Of a stretch of 64,000 nucleotides of DNA, positions 1 through 9,688 are shown in pieces. A model generated the notes under the pieces. The model saw only the letters and a program-made list of their open reading frames with translations. It was not told the origin of the DNA and did no database searches. The stretch comes from Lantana camara (Eukaryota; Streptophyta; Magnoliopsida; Lamiales; Verbenaceae). The stretch spans positions 94,341,001 to 94,405,000 of the forward strand of contig CM074861.1 of the NCBI GenBank assembly GCA_037501455.1. The letters are read 5' to 3'. Position numbers and translations under genes: made by a program. Position 1 is the first letter of the stretch; every line of letters starts with the position of its first letter.

Positions 1-1017
1 ATATGAAATAAAAAGATTAAAAAAAAAAGGAAAAGATTTTGTGATGGTGTGAGAGAAAAAAGAAGTTAAAAAGAAAAACAAAAGAAAAGGGAAGTTAAGG
101 ATGATACATAAATAAACTAAAAGAAAAGAAAAAAGATTTAAAAGTCAGGGATAAGAAAGAAAAGAGTTCAAGAGCTGAAGACACCATGACAATTTTTATC
201 TACACCCAACGCTTAATATAATAATATAGATGAAATGTTATTGTTCTTTTTATAATTAACAGGGATAATACACGTAATTTTTTCCTTCTTTTCTATGCCC
301 GGCCTTAGGATATATTTCTTGCTATTTACAAATGATTTAGCACCAAAACGTGCCAAATAAAAAAAAAAAAAAAAAAGGAAAAACTGTTGACCTCGTTAGT
401 ATCAAAATGATAAGTTTTGATGCTTTCAAGACATTTGATACGTTTGTGCATCTTTCCATATATTCTGGTATCACATGTTTAATTTTAGCATGGAAAGATT
501 ATTTGAATTGCATAAAATCAATTTTTCATTACCTTGATTACATTCCACGATTTTATTCATCCTGTACTTGATTTCTTCCATACATATATTTATCACATGC
601 AAAAATCTTTATTTGCATGGAAAGTGTTGACCTGGTACTTTTGAAATTCATTTGGAACTTTGCTAAAAATCTTTCATTTTGTACCAAAAAATAAATCCCA
701 AATGGATCCTTCCTTATTTTACACATTATAGCTGCTATTTTTTTTTTTATTATTTTTTAACGCGACACCACTCCCATGATCTTATAAATCCACGTCAAAA
801 AGATTTCAAAGGAGAGATCCTAAGCAAAAAAAATCAATCAGACCCAAAAACATGGTGGGCCGGAAATCAAGCAAATAAAATTAAATTAGACCCAAAACAG
901 GGAGGACCAGAAATCAACCGAAAAATGACACTAAAAAGAAACCCGAAATCAAGCCAAAATAAAGCCACCACCTGTCCGCCTAGGATAGTGCAAAATTGTA
1001 ACGCCCCGGTTTTTCAG

Positions 1018-1173
1018 AAGCCGGTTAAAATTTTAGACATAAAGTATCAAGAGTTAAGGAACCGGAATATTCCTATGGTGTTGTGGCGAAGTGATAAAAC
1101 TGAAGAAATTACTTGGGAGCCGGAAGAGAAGATGAAGCGGTTTCACCAGGAATTATTTTCTTCCAATCAGTGA
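1018..1173 (+). pseudogene. Integrase C-terminal chromodomain remnant
   Basis: The frame encodes about 51 residues beginning KPVKILDIKYQELRNR and containing IPMVLWRSDKTEEITWEPEE, then a stop. The pattern ILD.K...LRN...IP.V.VLW....EE.TWE.E..M is the C-terminal chromodomain of plant chromovirus (Tekay/del-type) integrases, where it helps target insertion to heterochromatin. The neighbouring purine tract and LTR start at 1209 are in the expected order for a 3' end. The rest of pol is missing, so this is a dead fragment. The family assignment rests on motif recognition, not on a search. Confidence 0.7.
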
Positions 1174-1208
1174 ATTTGGGGACCAGATTCTTCTAAAGTG
1201 GAGAGAGT

Positions 1209-1523
1209 TGTAACGCCCCAATTTCCGGAAGTTCAGGTAAGCACGCCACGTGCCGGTCTTCGGGAATTGGGAAGTTTAACTTAATTATTTCCTTCATTTA
1301 TTTATTTATAACTTTCATCATATTACATGTATATTATTTTGCGTCCGCTTTATTGTTATGCATGTTTGTATTCATCTGAGGGTTAGTCCCGCCTAGCTAG
1401 TGAGTCATTTTTTCTATTGTCTTCCGTTCGCTATAGGCTTGATTCATGTATGGATTGTCCATGCCATATTTGGATTGAACTATAGTGCGGGGGATGTGGG
1501 TACCTAGCGTTCCGGGTGCTACA
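1209..1523 (+). repeat. Internally deleted gypsy 3' LTR
   Basis: It starts TGTAACGCCCCAATTTCCGG and ends with the block shared by the other LTRs of this window: cgcctagctagtgag, ttcgctataggc and gtgcgggggatgtgg, then gtgctaca. The middle 2 kb or so expected from relatives is missing. Confidence 0.75.
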
Positions 1524-1778
1524 GTTACTCCTATACTTCACCAAAAGCGATGCTCCTGTGTCCGTTAACGGGGGTTAACAACATTGCACGTTTAAGGGAT
1601 AACAGGAAGTACTCCTAATTTCTTAAAAAAATTCGTGAATTCGCCTCGGTTCGCTGTTTCTTAACTCCAACGCAATAATCAACTAAATGGAGCAAAATAA
1701 ACATATAAACGCATCAAACGACACAATAATGTACTATAATTAACTCTCAAATCCATACGAATTCTACACTCAACACTC
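1524..1778. other. Unassigned filler between relic and repeat copy
   Basis: This stretch has no counterpart in copy 2, which instead carries 7651-8068. I see no gene, terminal repeat or recognisable family here; it may be further transposon debris that came with the relic. Confidence 0.4.
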
Positions 1779-2454
1779 TACCACTCTATCATCACCCGAT
1801 TCCTTTCCGGAATGATCCAGATTCATATTTCTTTTCTGTTGGTATAGTAATAATCTTTGTAGGTGTTTTTATTATTCTTTTTATTTCTCTTTTCTTTCCT
1901 AATTTTGTCTTTTTTAATATTATCTTGAATAAGATTATTTAATTATTTTATTTCAATTCTAATAACTTGGATTTCTGTATTTATATTCTTAATTTCAGAT
2001 TTTAATTTTACTATTTCTTCCAATGGAGTATTTACAGCATTTGCAACTGATTCAATATGATTCATTATGGTGAGGAGAATTGCCAATCTGTATCATCATA
2101 GAATTCATATCATCCTTCTGTATATATTTCATTTAGATTCCAACTATCCGAGCAGAAATTCAAATATATTAAAGTTGTATGTAATCTTATTCCTATTATA
2201 TACCTTTCTATTATTGTTATTATTATTTTATCCATTCTTGCCAATTATTTAAAGCTTCTTCCTTTTTCTTTCTTATCTTTTGTGTACATATTTTTATTTT
2301 ATTTTTTATTTCTTTGTTTTATTTATTATTTTTATTTTCTCTTTTATATTCCTCGAGTACTATTTTTAATCTTAATACATTGTTTATATTCTTAATCCAT
2401 TTATTTAAATGGATTACTTGATTTTGTGATTTAGTATTTAAAAATATTTCCATT

Positions 2455-2622
2455 TTATATTGCCAAAAGGTTTATATAATAATCTCTATCTTTTTTATGG
2501 CTAATCATTCTATCATAATAATATTTATTTGGATATTTGTTATATGGATCGTTATACCAATTATACATTGAACTAAAATATTTGATTGATTCAATTTTTT
2601 TTCTTTTATCAAATATTTTCAT
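2455..2622 (-). CDS. Small ORF c, copy 1 (55 aa, unknown)
   Basis: The frame opens MKIFDKRKKIESIKYF and stays open for 55 codons with a lysine-, tyrosine- and asparagine-rich composition. The partner at 8745-8912 has the same length and only about four amino-acid changes, despite the overall divergence of the two repeat copies. It begins shortly downstream, in minus-strand terms, of a tRNA-Met-type primer site. I recognise no domain. The preserved frame suggests it was once translated, but AT-rich DNA can keep short frames open by chance. Confidence 0.35.
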   Translation of the reverse strand: MKIFDKRKKIESIKYFSSMYNWYNDPYNKYPNKYYYDRMISHKKDRDYYINLLAI

Positions 2623-2670
2623 TTTGATTTATTAAAATTTGTCTTTTTATGTTTATTATTCAGATTATAT

Positions 2671-2683
2671 GGCTCTGATACCA
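2671..2683 (-). other. tRNA-Met primer-binding-site motif, copy 1
   Basis: The plus strand reads ggctctgatacca; the minus strand is therefore TGGTATCAGAGCC, the sequence that pairs with the 3' end of plant initiator tRNA-Met and primes reverse transcription in many LTR elements and plant pararetroviruses. The same motif is at 8961-8973 in copy 2. No LTR end abuts it, which argues against an ordinary LTR retrotransposon and for a pararetrovirus-like origin. Confidence 0.55.
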
Positions 2684-3182
2684 TCTTTAAGCTGATACAT
2701 TTTTAGTGATATATTAAACATGATATTAAATTAAGGATATTAAATGTGATCATTTATAAATTAGATTATAGCCTTTTCAATATATTTAAGTCTTCTTATT
2801 TCAGAAGCTAAAATTTTCTGATAGAACTCTATATCTCTAAGAATGGTATATTCTTCAACATCAAATAAATTATCTTTATTAATTATTCTAATAAGTTTTC
2901 ATTTTTCTTTCTCAATATAAATTCTAGCTTTTTTAAAATTGATATCCATTTGCACATTTTTTTCTTAGTTCACAAATTCTTTATAATATTTTTTTTTGGC
3001 ATTTTTCTGATTATAAATTTTTCCAGACAAATTCTAGGTAAGAACAAAATAATAATTCTTCAGATGTTAACTGACGGATATATTGCAACTGTCTATATAC
3101 AGTAAAATATTAAATAATATAGAAATGAATGTTTCTTTATTCATATTATTCATTTATTCAAATTAATTTTCTTGTTCATAAA

Positions 3183-5269
3183 TGTGGCGCCCTTGCCACA
3201 TCCCACACTGAGAAATACCCCAAGTGTTAGCTTTGGGCTTTCACTCGAGATCTTTCCCAGCGAACGACGACGAACAAACAAAAACAAGCGTAACGAAAGC
3301 ATAAAATAACGACAATTGACATCAAACTTCAAATGTAATTATAAGGCCGATAAGGCCGACAACAACGACAAACTACAAATGAAAACCGTAAAAGGGATAG
3401 TTACATAGACTGTACATACTGAGTTTCCCAGTAAGGAAAAATTCCAAAACATCGAGTTTCAAAAACAAACTATTTAGACAGCACCTAACAACCTAGACCT
3501 AACATGCCGCCTAGCTACACCTCCCTGAAGCCAAAACCAAAAGAGAAGGGACATTAGTAAAAGTGACTAAGTGAGGGGGTATAAATATACATAAACGAAA
3601 TCACAAGCTTGGTTCACATTTTCCTTATTTTCGAAAACTAGGTGTAAACGTATAAGAAGGGATAACTTTTAGTTTATACAAAAACACACTTGTGAACCAA
3701 TAATCAAAACGATCGATCAATCACCGTAACCCCGCGAGTACGGCTGAGTTCTCCAACCTTTCACACCTTGAACACAAGAAACACAAAACATAAACCAACC
3801 TTCTCCCTCCAATTTTTAGTCGAGGTACTCCCCCAACCAACCCCACGATCACACAGATAGGGGCAATATGCCCTAGTACCAATAACCTCACTCTATACGT
3901 AACGCAGTTAACCTCCGGCTACACCTCGTATAGAGCTTCACAGAAGTACGTAGCAAGATCAGCCTTTGGTGCACATATCCGGGCTTCCCCCACTAGATAC
4001 TCTGGGCCCATATTCCCCAAGGGCGTCCCCAAGGGTTCTATTAGATCAGTACTCTCTTTTCAAAATATTTTCACACTTTTTTTCTCTTAACCGTTCCACA
4101 GTTCAAAATCAATTTTTTTGTTCACTCAAGCGTATATATAATATAACAAAAACTCATTTTTATAAGGAAATCCGATTTTTCAATAGAATACTAAAATGTT
4201 ACAAAACATCTAATAATATATATAGTATCAACGGGTCAAAATCAAAATCAATAAATAAGTGTTGGGTTTTAAGAATATATATATTTACATAATAGATGTT
4301 TTGGCCCCAGTTGAAAACATTTTTATCCCTCACCTGAAAAGCTTCCAAACTGCAAAAGAAAGACATGATCAACACGATCAGGGCTCCTCCCTAGGAACAC
4401 TTGTGATACATACGACTGCAGCTTATGACTCCATTAACAACCAAACAACACAACTTGACTCTTACTGCTATCACAGTTTCACACTAGAACTAAACAGTAA
4501 ACAAGTTAACTAAGCAGGGAATCAAGAGTTCAAACTATAAAATTTGAGTTTAGTTCATTTATATTCTGAAAATTTATAAATCATACTAGCGGTATAATAG
4601 AAGAAACAGGACCTCAGGTGGACTTTCATATATTGATTGACCCCTAACAAATCTTATTTGCACTTTCATCATATACACATATTTTAGGAATTACTGTTAT
4701 TATTATTAAACATGTATAATAAAGAATCTCATCATTAGAATAACAATAAATGTAAAAATAGATACATATTATATTAGTGGTATAATGCTATGTATATGGA
4801 TGCACGCATGTTTGATACATTTATAAAAAGAATCGTGTACATGATATATTAACACATAGATATTAATAATATGGTGTAAACTAATTAATATTAATAAAAT
4901 AAGGTAATTATAACCATTATAATCGTAATATCCCCAACAAAACTTTCATTATAAATGTAAACAATTAATTATAACACCCTTCGCAATGTACGCACATACT
5001 TTAAGTTCTGTAACATTTATAGTCATGATCATTATAATTAATTAACAAAGTCACAATATGTATGCATATTAGATAGGACAGAATTCATCAAGTGGACATG
5101 GAATCATAGAAGATTTTATTTGGAAATTAAGGTGCACTTAATTTATTTATAATATTCTAGGTATCAAAGAATACTTAAACAAATGATTTACAAGATCAAT
5201 TTCTATACGTGTCCCGATATTCTGGTTAATTTATCTGTTTCCTTTTTGCTCAAAATTTGTGGTGTTACA
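3183..5269 (-). mobile_element. Solo gypsy LTR, minus orientation (TSD ATAAA)
   Basis: The plus strand begins TGTGGCGCCCTTGCCACATC and ends ggtgttaca; read on the minus strand it is a TG...CA LTR that starts TGTAACACCACAAATTTTG. It is flanked by the perfect 5-bp target duplication ATAAA (3178-3182 and 5270-5274). Copy 2 of the host repeat has the uninterrupted sequence near 9430. No internal domain, primer site or second LTR is present, so it is a solo LTR of 2087 bp left by LTR-LTR recombination. I see no palindrome cluster of the sort found in the other LTRs of this window. Confidence 0.9.
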
Positions 5270-5352
5270 ATAAATTTGGTCTATAGCCATTATGACTTTA
5301 TTTATAAAGTTTAATTTTTTATTTATTTTGCACAATCTTCATCACAGTCTAT

Positions 5353-5529
5353 TTAATTTATATCGTGTTTTTCTGTGTGTTCTCTTCGTAGCGTCTTTAT
5401 TTTTGCATTTAAGACTTGTTTTACAATATGTCTAAAATGTCTATCAGATGTATCTCCATCAAAACATCTACTGAAATTATATGCAAGATTTAGTCCTCTT
5501 CTAAGATCAACATCTGAATTATCATCCAT
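5353..5529 (-). CDS. Small ORF a, copy 1 (58 aa, unknown)
   Basis: The frame begins MDDNSDVDLRRGLNLAYNFS and is open for 58 codons. The copy 2 partner (9512-9688) has the same start, stop and length. It lies upstream of the primer-site motif in minus-strand terms. It is acidic at the start, with a short basic and histidine-containing C-terminal half. No family is recognised; conservation of the frame in both copies is the only support for it being a gene. Confidence 0.35.
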   Translation of the reverse strand: MDDNSDVDLRRGLNLAYNFSRCFDGDTSDRHFRHIVKQVLNAKIKTLRREHTEKHDIN

Positions 5530-5862
5530 GGTATAATATATATATTTTTTTTGATTTTGGATTTTTTTTTAATTTTAAAGAAATGTATAGGACCTTTTTG
5601 TAACCAAGAGTTTAGGTTGAAAATATAATTTTTGAAAGTTGCAGTGCTTATTTGAAAAGAAATTATTTTAGTGTGTAGAAGTCGTTGATGAGATCAACAA
5701 CTTGCACTATTTTATTAATTCCTAAAAAAGCAATATTATTTTTCAACTATTTTTTGGAAAAAATATTATTTTAGAAAATTTTCCGTTATAACAATTGATC
5801 CCAAACTAGAACATAAGTTTTTAATACAATTATGAATGACTATAAATAGTGTAGGAAAAATG

Positions 5863-6274
5863 ATCTTTTAACGGGAAATTTCCGAAAAATCCCCAAATGA
5901 GGACTCAAATTTGCTTTAACTCCCCATTTTTAAAAAAGTTCCTCTTTGCTCCCTAGATGACAGGCCAAATTTGCTTTAACTCCCCATAGTTGTATTAAAA
6001 CTCAAGAATCTCGTACCCGAACCCCGGAATCACGTACTTAAATGCCCAAATGATGTATTTGCCCCCAAATACGAGATTTGGACATTTAAGTACGTGATTT
6101 CGGGGTTCGGGTACGAGATTCTTGAGTTTTAATACAACCTTCAAAAAAAATGGGGAGTTAAAGCAAATTTGGCTTGTCATCTAGGGAGCAAAGAGGAATT
6201 TTTTAAAAAATGGGGAGTTAAAGCAAATTTTTTCAACTTTTAGGTACTTTTTAAAAAACACCCCCATCTTTTAA
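5863..6274. mobile_element. Mutator-type MITE with 9-bp target duplication
   Basis: The element itself is 5872-6265 (394 bp), flanked by perfect ATCTTTTAA duplications at 5863-5871 and 6266-6274. Most of it is one long inverted repeat: an arm running through 5914-6048 pairs with 6077-6212, around a short loop at 6049-6076. The outer ends are more diverged. Copy 2 carries the equivalent site without the element near 10005. Nine-base duplication plus long inverted repeats without coding capacity fits a Mutator-derived MITE. Confidence 0.85.
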
Positions 6275-6276
6275 TT

Positions 6277-6292
6277 TGGGGGGGGGGGGGGG
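6277..6292 (+). repeat. Poly-G tract
   Basis: A run of 15 G residues directly beside the MITE's right target duplication. Copy 2 has only a short ggggaaaaaa here. Confidence 0.9.
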
Positions 6293-6396
6293 TGGTTGAA
6301 CAGTCTCCTAAGTGGATTTTAAAATATATTTACGAAAACATTCCTAGTAATATCATAAAATAACAAAATCATCATGTACTTTTTAAACTATAATAA

Positions 6397-6652
6397 ACGA
6401 GTTCTTAGAATATTGAGAGTATGTTTGGAAAATTGAAAAAGAAAAACCAAATGACAGATCCAAAAGATCGTTTGTTTAATAATACAAATTAATAATTGAG
6501 CACATTCGATGTGTATGCCCGAAAAAAAATATTATTATTAAAATTAAATAATTATTAAATGGGTCAAATATTTAATATAACAATATAGATAAAAATAAAT
6601 TAAAAATACAAAAAAAAAATCATATAAGTCAAAATAATAATAATAAATTAAT
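6397..6652. other. Spacer between repeat copies
   Basis: AT-rich DNA unique within the window, between the end of copy 1 homology and the start of copy 2. No gene or terminal repeat was seen. Confidence 0.5.
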
Positions 6653-7008
6653 AATATGAAATAAAAAGATTAAAAAAAATGGAAAAGATTATGTGATGTT
6701 ATGAGAGAAAAAAGAAGTGAAAAAGAAAAAGAAAAGAAAAGGGGAGTTAAAGATAATACATGAATAAACTAAAAGAAAAAGAAAAAGATTTAAAAGTCAG
6801 GGATAAAAAAGAAAAGGGTTCAAGCGCCGAAGACACCATGACAATTTTTATATACACTCAACGCTTAATATAATAATATAGATGAAATGTTATTGTTCTT
6901 TTTATAATTAACAGGGATAATACACGTAAATTTTTCCTTCTTTTCTATGCCCAGCCTTAGGATATATTTCTTGCTATCTACAAATGATTTAGCACCAAAA
7001 CGTGCCCA

Positions 7009-7009
<1 letters not shown>

Positions 7010-7050
<41 letters not shown>
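7010..7050 (+). repeat. Poly-A tract (41 nt)
   Basis: An uninterrupted A run; the corresponding tract in copy 1 (about 357-376) is roughly half as long. This is simple-sequence length change between copies, not an mRNA tail. Confidence 0.9.
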
Positions 7051-7052
<2 letters not shown>

Positions 7053-7679
7053 AAAAACTGTTGATCTCATGAGTATCTAAATGCTAAGTTTTGATGCTTC
7101 CAAGACATTTGAAATGTTTGTGCATCTTTCCATTTATTCTGGTATATCATGTTTAATTCTAGCATGGAAAGATTATTTGAATTGCATAAAATCAATTTTT
7201 CATTACCTTGATTACATTCCACGATTTTATGCATCCTTTAATTGATTTATTCCATACATATATTTATCACATGCCAAAGTCTTTATTCGTATGTAAAGTG
7301 TTGACTTGGTACTTTTGAAATTCGTCTGGAACTTTGCTGAAAATCATTCCTTTTGTACCGAAATCAATCCCAAATGGATCCTTCTTTATTTTACACATTA
7401 TAGCCGCTATTTTTTTATTTTTTTTTAACGCGACACCACTCCCGTGATCTTATAAATCCACGCTAAAAAGACTACAAAGGAGAGATCCTAAGCAAACAAA
7501 ATCAATCAGACCCAAAAACATGGTGGGCCGGAAATCAAGTAAATAAATCTAAACCAGACCCAAAACAGGGAGGGCTAGAAATCAACCGAAAAACGACACT
7601 AAAAAGAAACCCAAAATATGGCCAAAACAAAGCCACCACCTGTCCGCCTAGGACAACGCACAACAGCGCGCGGGCCTCC

Positions 7680-8119
7680 CGCGCACCTTCCGCACTCGCT
7701 TAACACTTGTATTCCCATGGGTGCCGACCACCTTCCACCATAGGAACGACCGCCTCTACCACCTCTACCTCGGTAAAGGCCTCCTCTAATCGCACTCCGA
7801 GTCTTTCTAGGCGAGAACTCCCTAAATCCAGAATCCTCTTCATCTCTAGGAAATGGGAACGACCCACCACCCGTTTTCTTGACTGTTTTCGCAATGATAG
7901 TCTTCAGAGATTTCTCAACACCATGATGGGGTTGGTGTCATTTTCGATTTGCTTAGCCTGTGCAATAGCTGTTTTGCCTTCTGTTATCGCATTCTCAAAG
8001 AACTGCAAATCCACAGGTTTGAAGTCCTCCTTATTAGCTTCTTTAGGAACCTCTGCTTCTTCCTCGATCTCTACCACTGTATCATCACCCGATTCCTCTC
8101 CAGAATGGTCCAGATTCAT
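7680..8119 (-). pseudogene. Small ORF g: acidic region then RGG-rich tail, frameshifted
   Basis: On the minus strand an ORF starts at 8119 with MNLDHSGEESGDDTVVEIEE and stops at 7904 after 71 residues. A different frame from about 7903 onward is open and encodes a basic segment containing GGLYRGRGGRGGRSYGGRW. The acidic head and RGG-type tail probably belonged to one protein split by a frameshift. RGG repeats usually bind nucleic acid. The copy 1 equivalent is lost under the gypsy relic. The function and family are not known to me; this segment is also less AT-rich than its surroundings. Confidence 0.4.
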
Positions 8120-8184
8120 ATTTCTTTTCTATTGGTATAGTAATAATCTTTGTAGGTGTTTGTATTGTTCTTTCTATTTTTCTT

Positions 8185-8379
8185 TTAGTTCCAAATTTTG
8201 TCTTTTTTAATATTATCTTGAATAAGATTATTTAATTGTTTTATTTCAATTCTAATAACTTGGATTTTTGTATTTATATTCTTAATTTCAGATTTTAATT
8301 TTACTATTTCTTCCAATAGTATATTTATAGCATTTACAATTGATTCAATATGATTGATTATGGTGAAGAGAGTTGCCAA
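8185..8379 (-). CDS. Small ORF f: coiled-coil protein (about 64 codons)
   Basis: The frame contains a heptad-like run rich in I, L, K and E from about residue 9 to 55, including IVKLKSEIKNINTKIQVIRI, predicted by eye to form a coiled coil. It overlaps the end of ORF e. In copy 2 there is no ATG near the overlap (ATC instead), but copy 1 has ATAATGAATC at the same place, so the original start codon overlapped the stop of ORF e. Copy 1 is truncated by a stop after about 40 residues. Small coiled-coil virion-associated proteins exist in plant pararetroviruses, which is a possible but unproven analogy. Confidence 0.4.
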   Translation of the reverse strand: MATLFTIINHIESIVNAINILLEEIVKLKSEIKNINTKIQVIRIEIKQLNNLIQDNIKKDKIWN

Positions 8380-8528
8380 TCTGTATCATCATAGGATTCA
8401 TATCCTCCTTCTGTATATGTTTCATTTAGATTCCAACTATCCGAGTAGAAATTAAAATATATTAAATTTGTATGTAATCTTATTCCTATTATATAACTTT
8501 TTGTTATTGTTATTATGATTTTATCCAT
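8358..8528 (-). CDS. Small ORF e (56 aa, unknown)
   Basis: The frame begins MDKIIITITKSYIIGIRLHT and ends DDTDWQLSSP. It follows ORF d by 5 nt and its stop codon overlaps the ancestral start of ORF f. The copy 1 version has a GGA-to-TGA change that truncates it. No domain is recognised. Confidence 0.35.
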   Translation of the reverse strand: MDKIIITITKSYIIGIRLHTNLIYFNFYSDSWNLNETYTEGGYESYDDTDWQLSSP

Positions 8529-8533
8529 TCTTG

Positions 8534-8743
8534 TCAATTATTTAAAGGATCTTCCTTTGGCTTTCTTATTTTTTGTGTACATATTTTTATTTTATTTTTT
8601 TCTTTATTTTCTTTATTATTTTTATTTTCTCTGTTATATTCCTCAAGTACTGTTTTAAATCTTAATATATTGTTTATATTCTTAATCCATTTAATTAAAT
8701 GGATTACTTGATTTTGTGATTTAGTATTTAACAATCTTCCCAT
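8534..8743 (-). CDS. Small ORF d (69 aa, lysine/asparagine-rich, unknown)
   Basis: It begins MGRLLNTKSQNQVIHLIKWI and becomes strongly basic (NKNNKENKEKNKIKI) before ending PKEDPLNN. Its ATG lies one base after the stop of ORF c (TAA-A-ATG), an arrangement suited to termination-reinitiation. Copy 1 stops after about 44 residues. No family is recognised; low-complexity lysine/asparagine content is partly a by-product of AT-rich DNA. Confidence 0.35.
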   Translation of the reverse strand: MGRLLNTKSQNQVIHLIKWIKNINNILRFKTVLEEYNRENKNNKENKEKNKIKICTQKIRKPKEDPLNN

Positions 8744-8744
8744 T

Positions 8745-8912
8745 TTATATTGTCAAAAGGTTTATATAATAATCTCTATCTTTTTTATGGCTAATCATTC
8801 TATCATAATAATATTTATTAGGATATTTGTTATATGGATCGTTATACCAATTATACTTTGAATCAAAATATTTGATTGATTCAATTATTTTTCTTTTATC
8901 AAATATTTTCAT
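8745..8912 (-). CDS. Small ORF c, copy 2 (55 aa, unknown)
   Basis: It begins MKIFDKRKIIESIKYFDSKY and ends YYINLLTI. It is the first ORF after the primer-site motif and is full-length in both repeat copies. It is tyrosine-rich in the middle (KYPNKYYYDRM). No domain is recognised. Confidence 0.38.
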   Translation of the reverse strand: MKIFDKRKIIESIKYFDSKYNWYNDPYNKYPNKYYYDRMISHKKDRDYYINLLTI

Positions 8913-8960
8913 TTTGATTTATTATAATTTGTCTTTTTATGTTTATTATTCGGATTATAT

Positions 8961-8973
8961 GGCTCTGATACCA
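8961..8973 (-). other. tRNA-Met primer-binding-site motif, copy 2
   Basis: The minus strand reads TGGTATCAGAGCC, with CAT following. It is identical to 2671-2683 in copy 1 and lies between ORF b and ORF c. Confidence 0.55.
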
Positions 8974-9055
8974 TCATTATGCTGATATATTTTTAGTGAT
9001 GTGATCATTTATAAATTAGATTATAGTCTTTTCAATATATTTTAGTCTTCTCATT

Positions 9056-9253
9056 TCAGAAGCTAAAATTTTCTGATAGAACTCTCTCTCTAAGAATGGT
9101 ATATTCTTCAACATCAAATAAATTATCTTTATTAATTATTCTAATAATTTTTAATTTTTCTTTCTCAATATAAATTCTAGATTGTTTAAAAATGATATCC
9201 ATCTGCACATTTTTTGTTAGTTCATAAATTCTTTTATAATATTTTTTTGCCAT
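9056..9253 (-). CDS. Small ORF b (65 aa, C-terminus shifted)
   Basis: It begins MAKKYYKRIYELTKNVQMDI and contains FDVEEYTILRER. Comparison with copy 1 shows a 2-bp loss just after EEYTILR: copy 1 continues in a helical frame with EFYQKILASEIRRLKYIEKA, so the copy 2 C-terminus is out of frame. Copy 1 in turn is broken near its N-terminus. The two damaged copies together imply one longer, helix-rich protein. No family is assigned. Confidence 0.35.
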   Translation of the reverse strand: MAKKYYKRIYELTKNVQMDIIFKQSRIYIEKEKLKIIRIINKDNLFDVEEYTILRERVLSENFSF

Positions 9254-9511
9254 TTTTATGATTATAAATTGTTCCAGACAAATTCTAGGTAAGAACAAAA
9301 TAATAATTCTTCAGACGTTAACTGATGGATACATTGTAACTGTCTATATGCAGTAAAATATTAAATAATATAGACATGAATGTTTCTTTATTCTTATTAT
9401 TCATTTATTCAGATTAATTTTCTTGTTCATTAATTTGTTCTATAGGCATTATGACTTTATTTATAAAGTTTAATTTTTTATTTATTTTGCACAATCTTCA
9501 TCACAGTCTAT

Positions 9512-9688
9512 TTAATTTCTATTATGTTTTTCTGTGTGTTCTCTTCCTAGTGTCATTATTTTTGCATTTAAGAATTGTTTTACAATATGTCTAAAATGTC
9601 TATCAGATGTATCTCCATCAAAACATCTATTGAAATTATATGCAATATTTAGTCCTCTTTTAAGATCAACATCTGAATTATCATCCAT
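9512..9688 (-). CDS. Small ORF a, copy 2 (58 aa, unknown)
   Basis: It begins MDDNSDVDLKRGLNIAYNFN and ends GREHTEKHNRN. Start, stop and length match the copy 1 version at 5353-5529. It is upstream of ORF b and of the primer-site motif on the minus strand. Function unknown. Confidence 0.35.
   Translation of the reverse strand: MDDNSDVDLKRGLNIAYNFNRCFDGDTSDRHFRHIVKQFLNAKIMTLGREHTEKHNRN

Larger units (their letters stand above)
997..1523 (+). mobile_element. Collapsed Ty3/gypsy chromovirus relic
   Basis: A TGTAACGCCCCGGTTTTTCAG tip, typical of the LTR starts in this window, is joined at about 1018 directly to the last codons of a gypsy pol gene. That pol remnant ends at 1173 and is followed by a purine-rich tract (1195-1208) and a second LTR start at 1209. 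The second LTR is only 315 bp, ending with gtgctaca at 1523, whereas relatives here are 2-4 kb. The element therefore lost most of its 5' LTR, all of gag and nearly all of pol, plus the middle of its 3' LTR. No matching target duplication is visible (left aaaat, right gttac). Confidence 0.75.
1..6396. repeat. Direct repeat unit, copy 1 (interrupted)
   Basis: The sequence from position 1 reappears from 6653 with scattered substitutions and small indels. Matching blocks are about 1-996 with 6653-7650, 1779-3182 with 8069-9430, 5275-5862 with 9433-10003, and 6280-6396 with 10020-10142. Copy 1 is longer because of a gypsy relic (997-1523), a solo LTR (3183-5269) and a MITE (5872-6265). The stretch 1-960 is AT-rich and shows no credible gene; a 165-residue reading frame starting at 679 is only open by chance until it runs into the chromodomain remnant at about 1018. 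The left boundary of the unit lies at or before the window edge. Confidence 0.9.

Noticed and set aside
679..1173. A 164-codon frame that looks like a host gene
   Set aside because: Only its last 50 codons resemble a known protein (gypsy chromodomain); the rest is low-complexity AT-rich sequence with no homologous frame in repeat copy 2.
8961..8973. A tRNA gene fragment
   Set aside because: Only the 13-nt complement of the tRNA 3' end is present; no cloverleaf or internal promoter boxes nearby. It is a primer-site motif.
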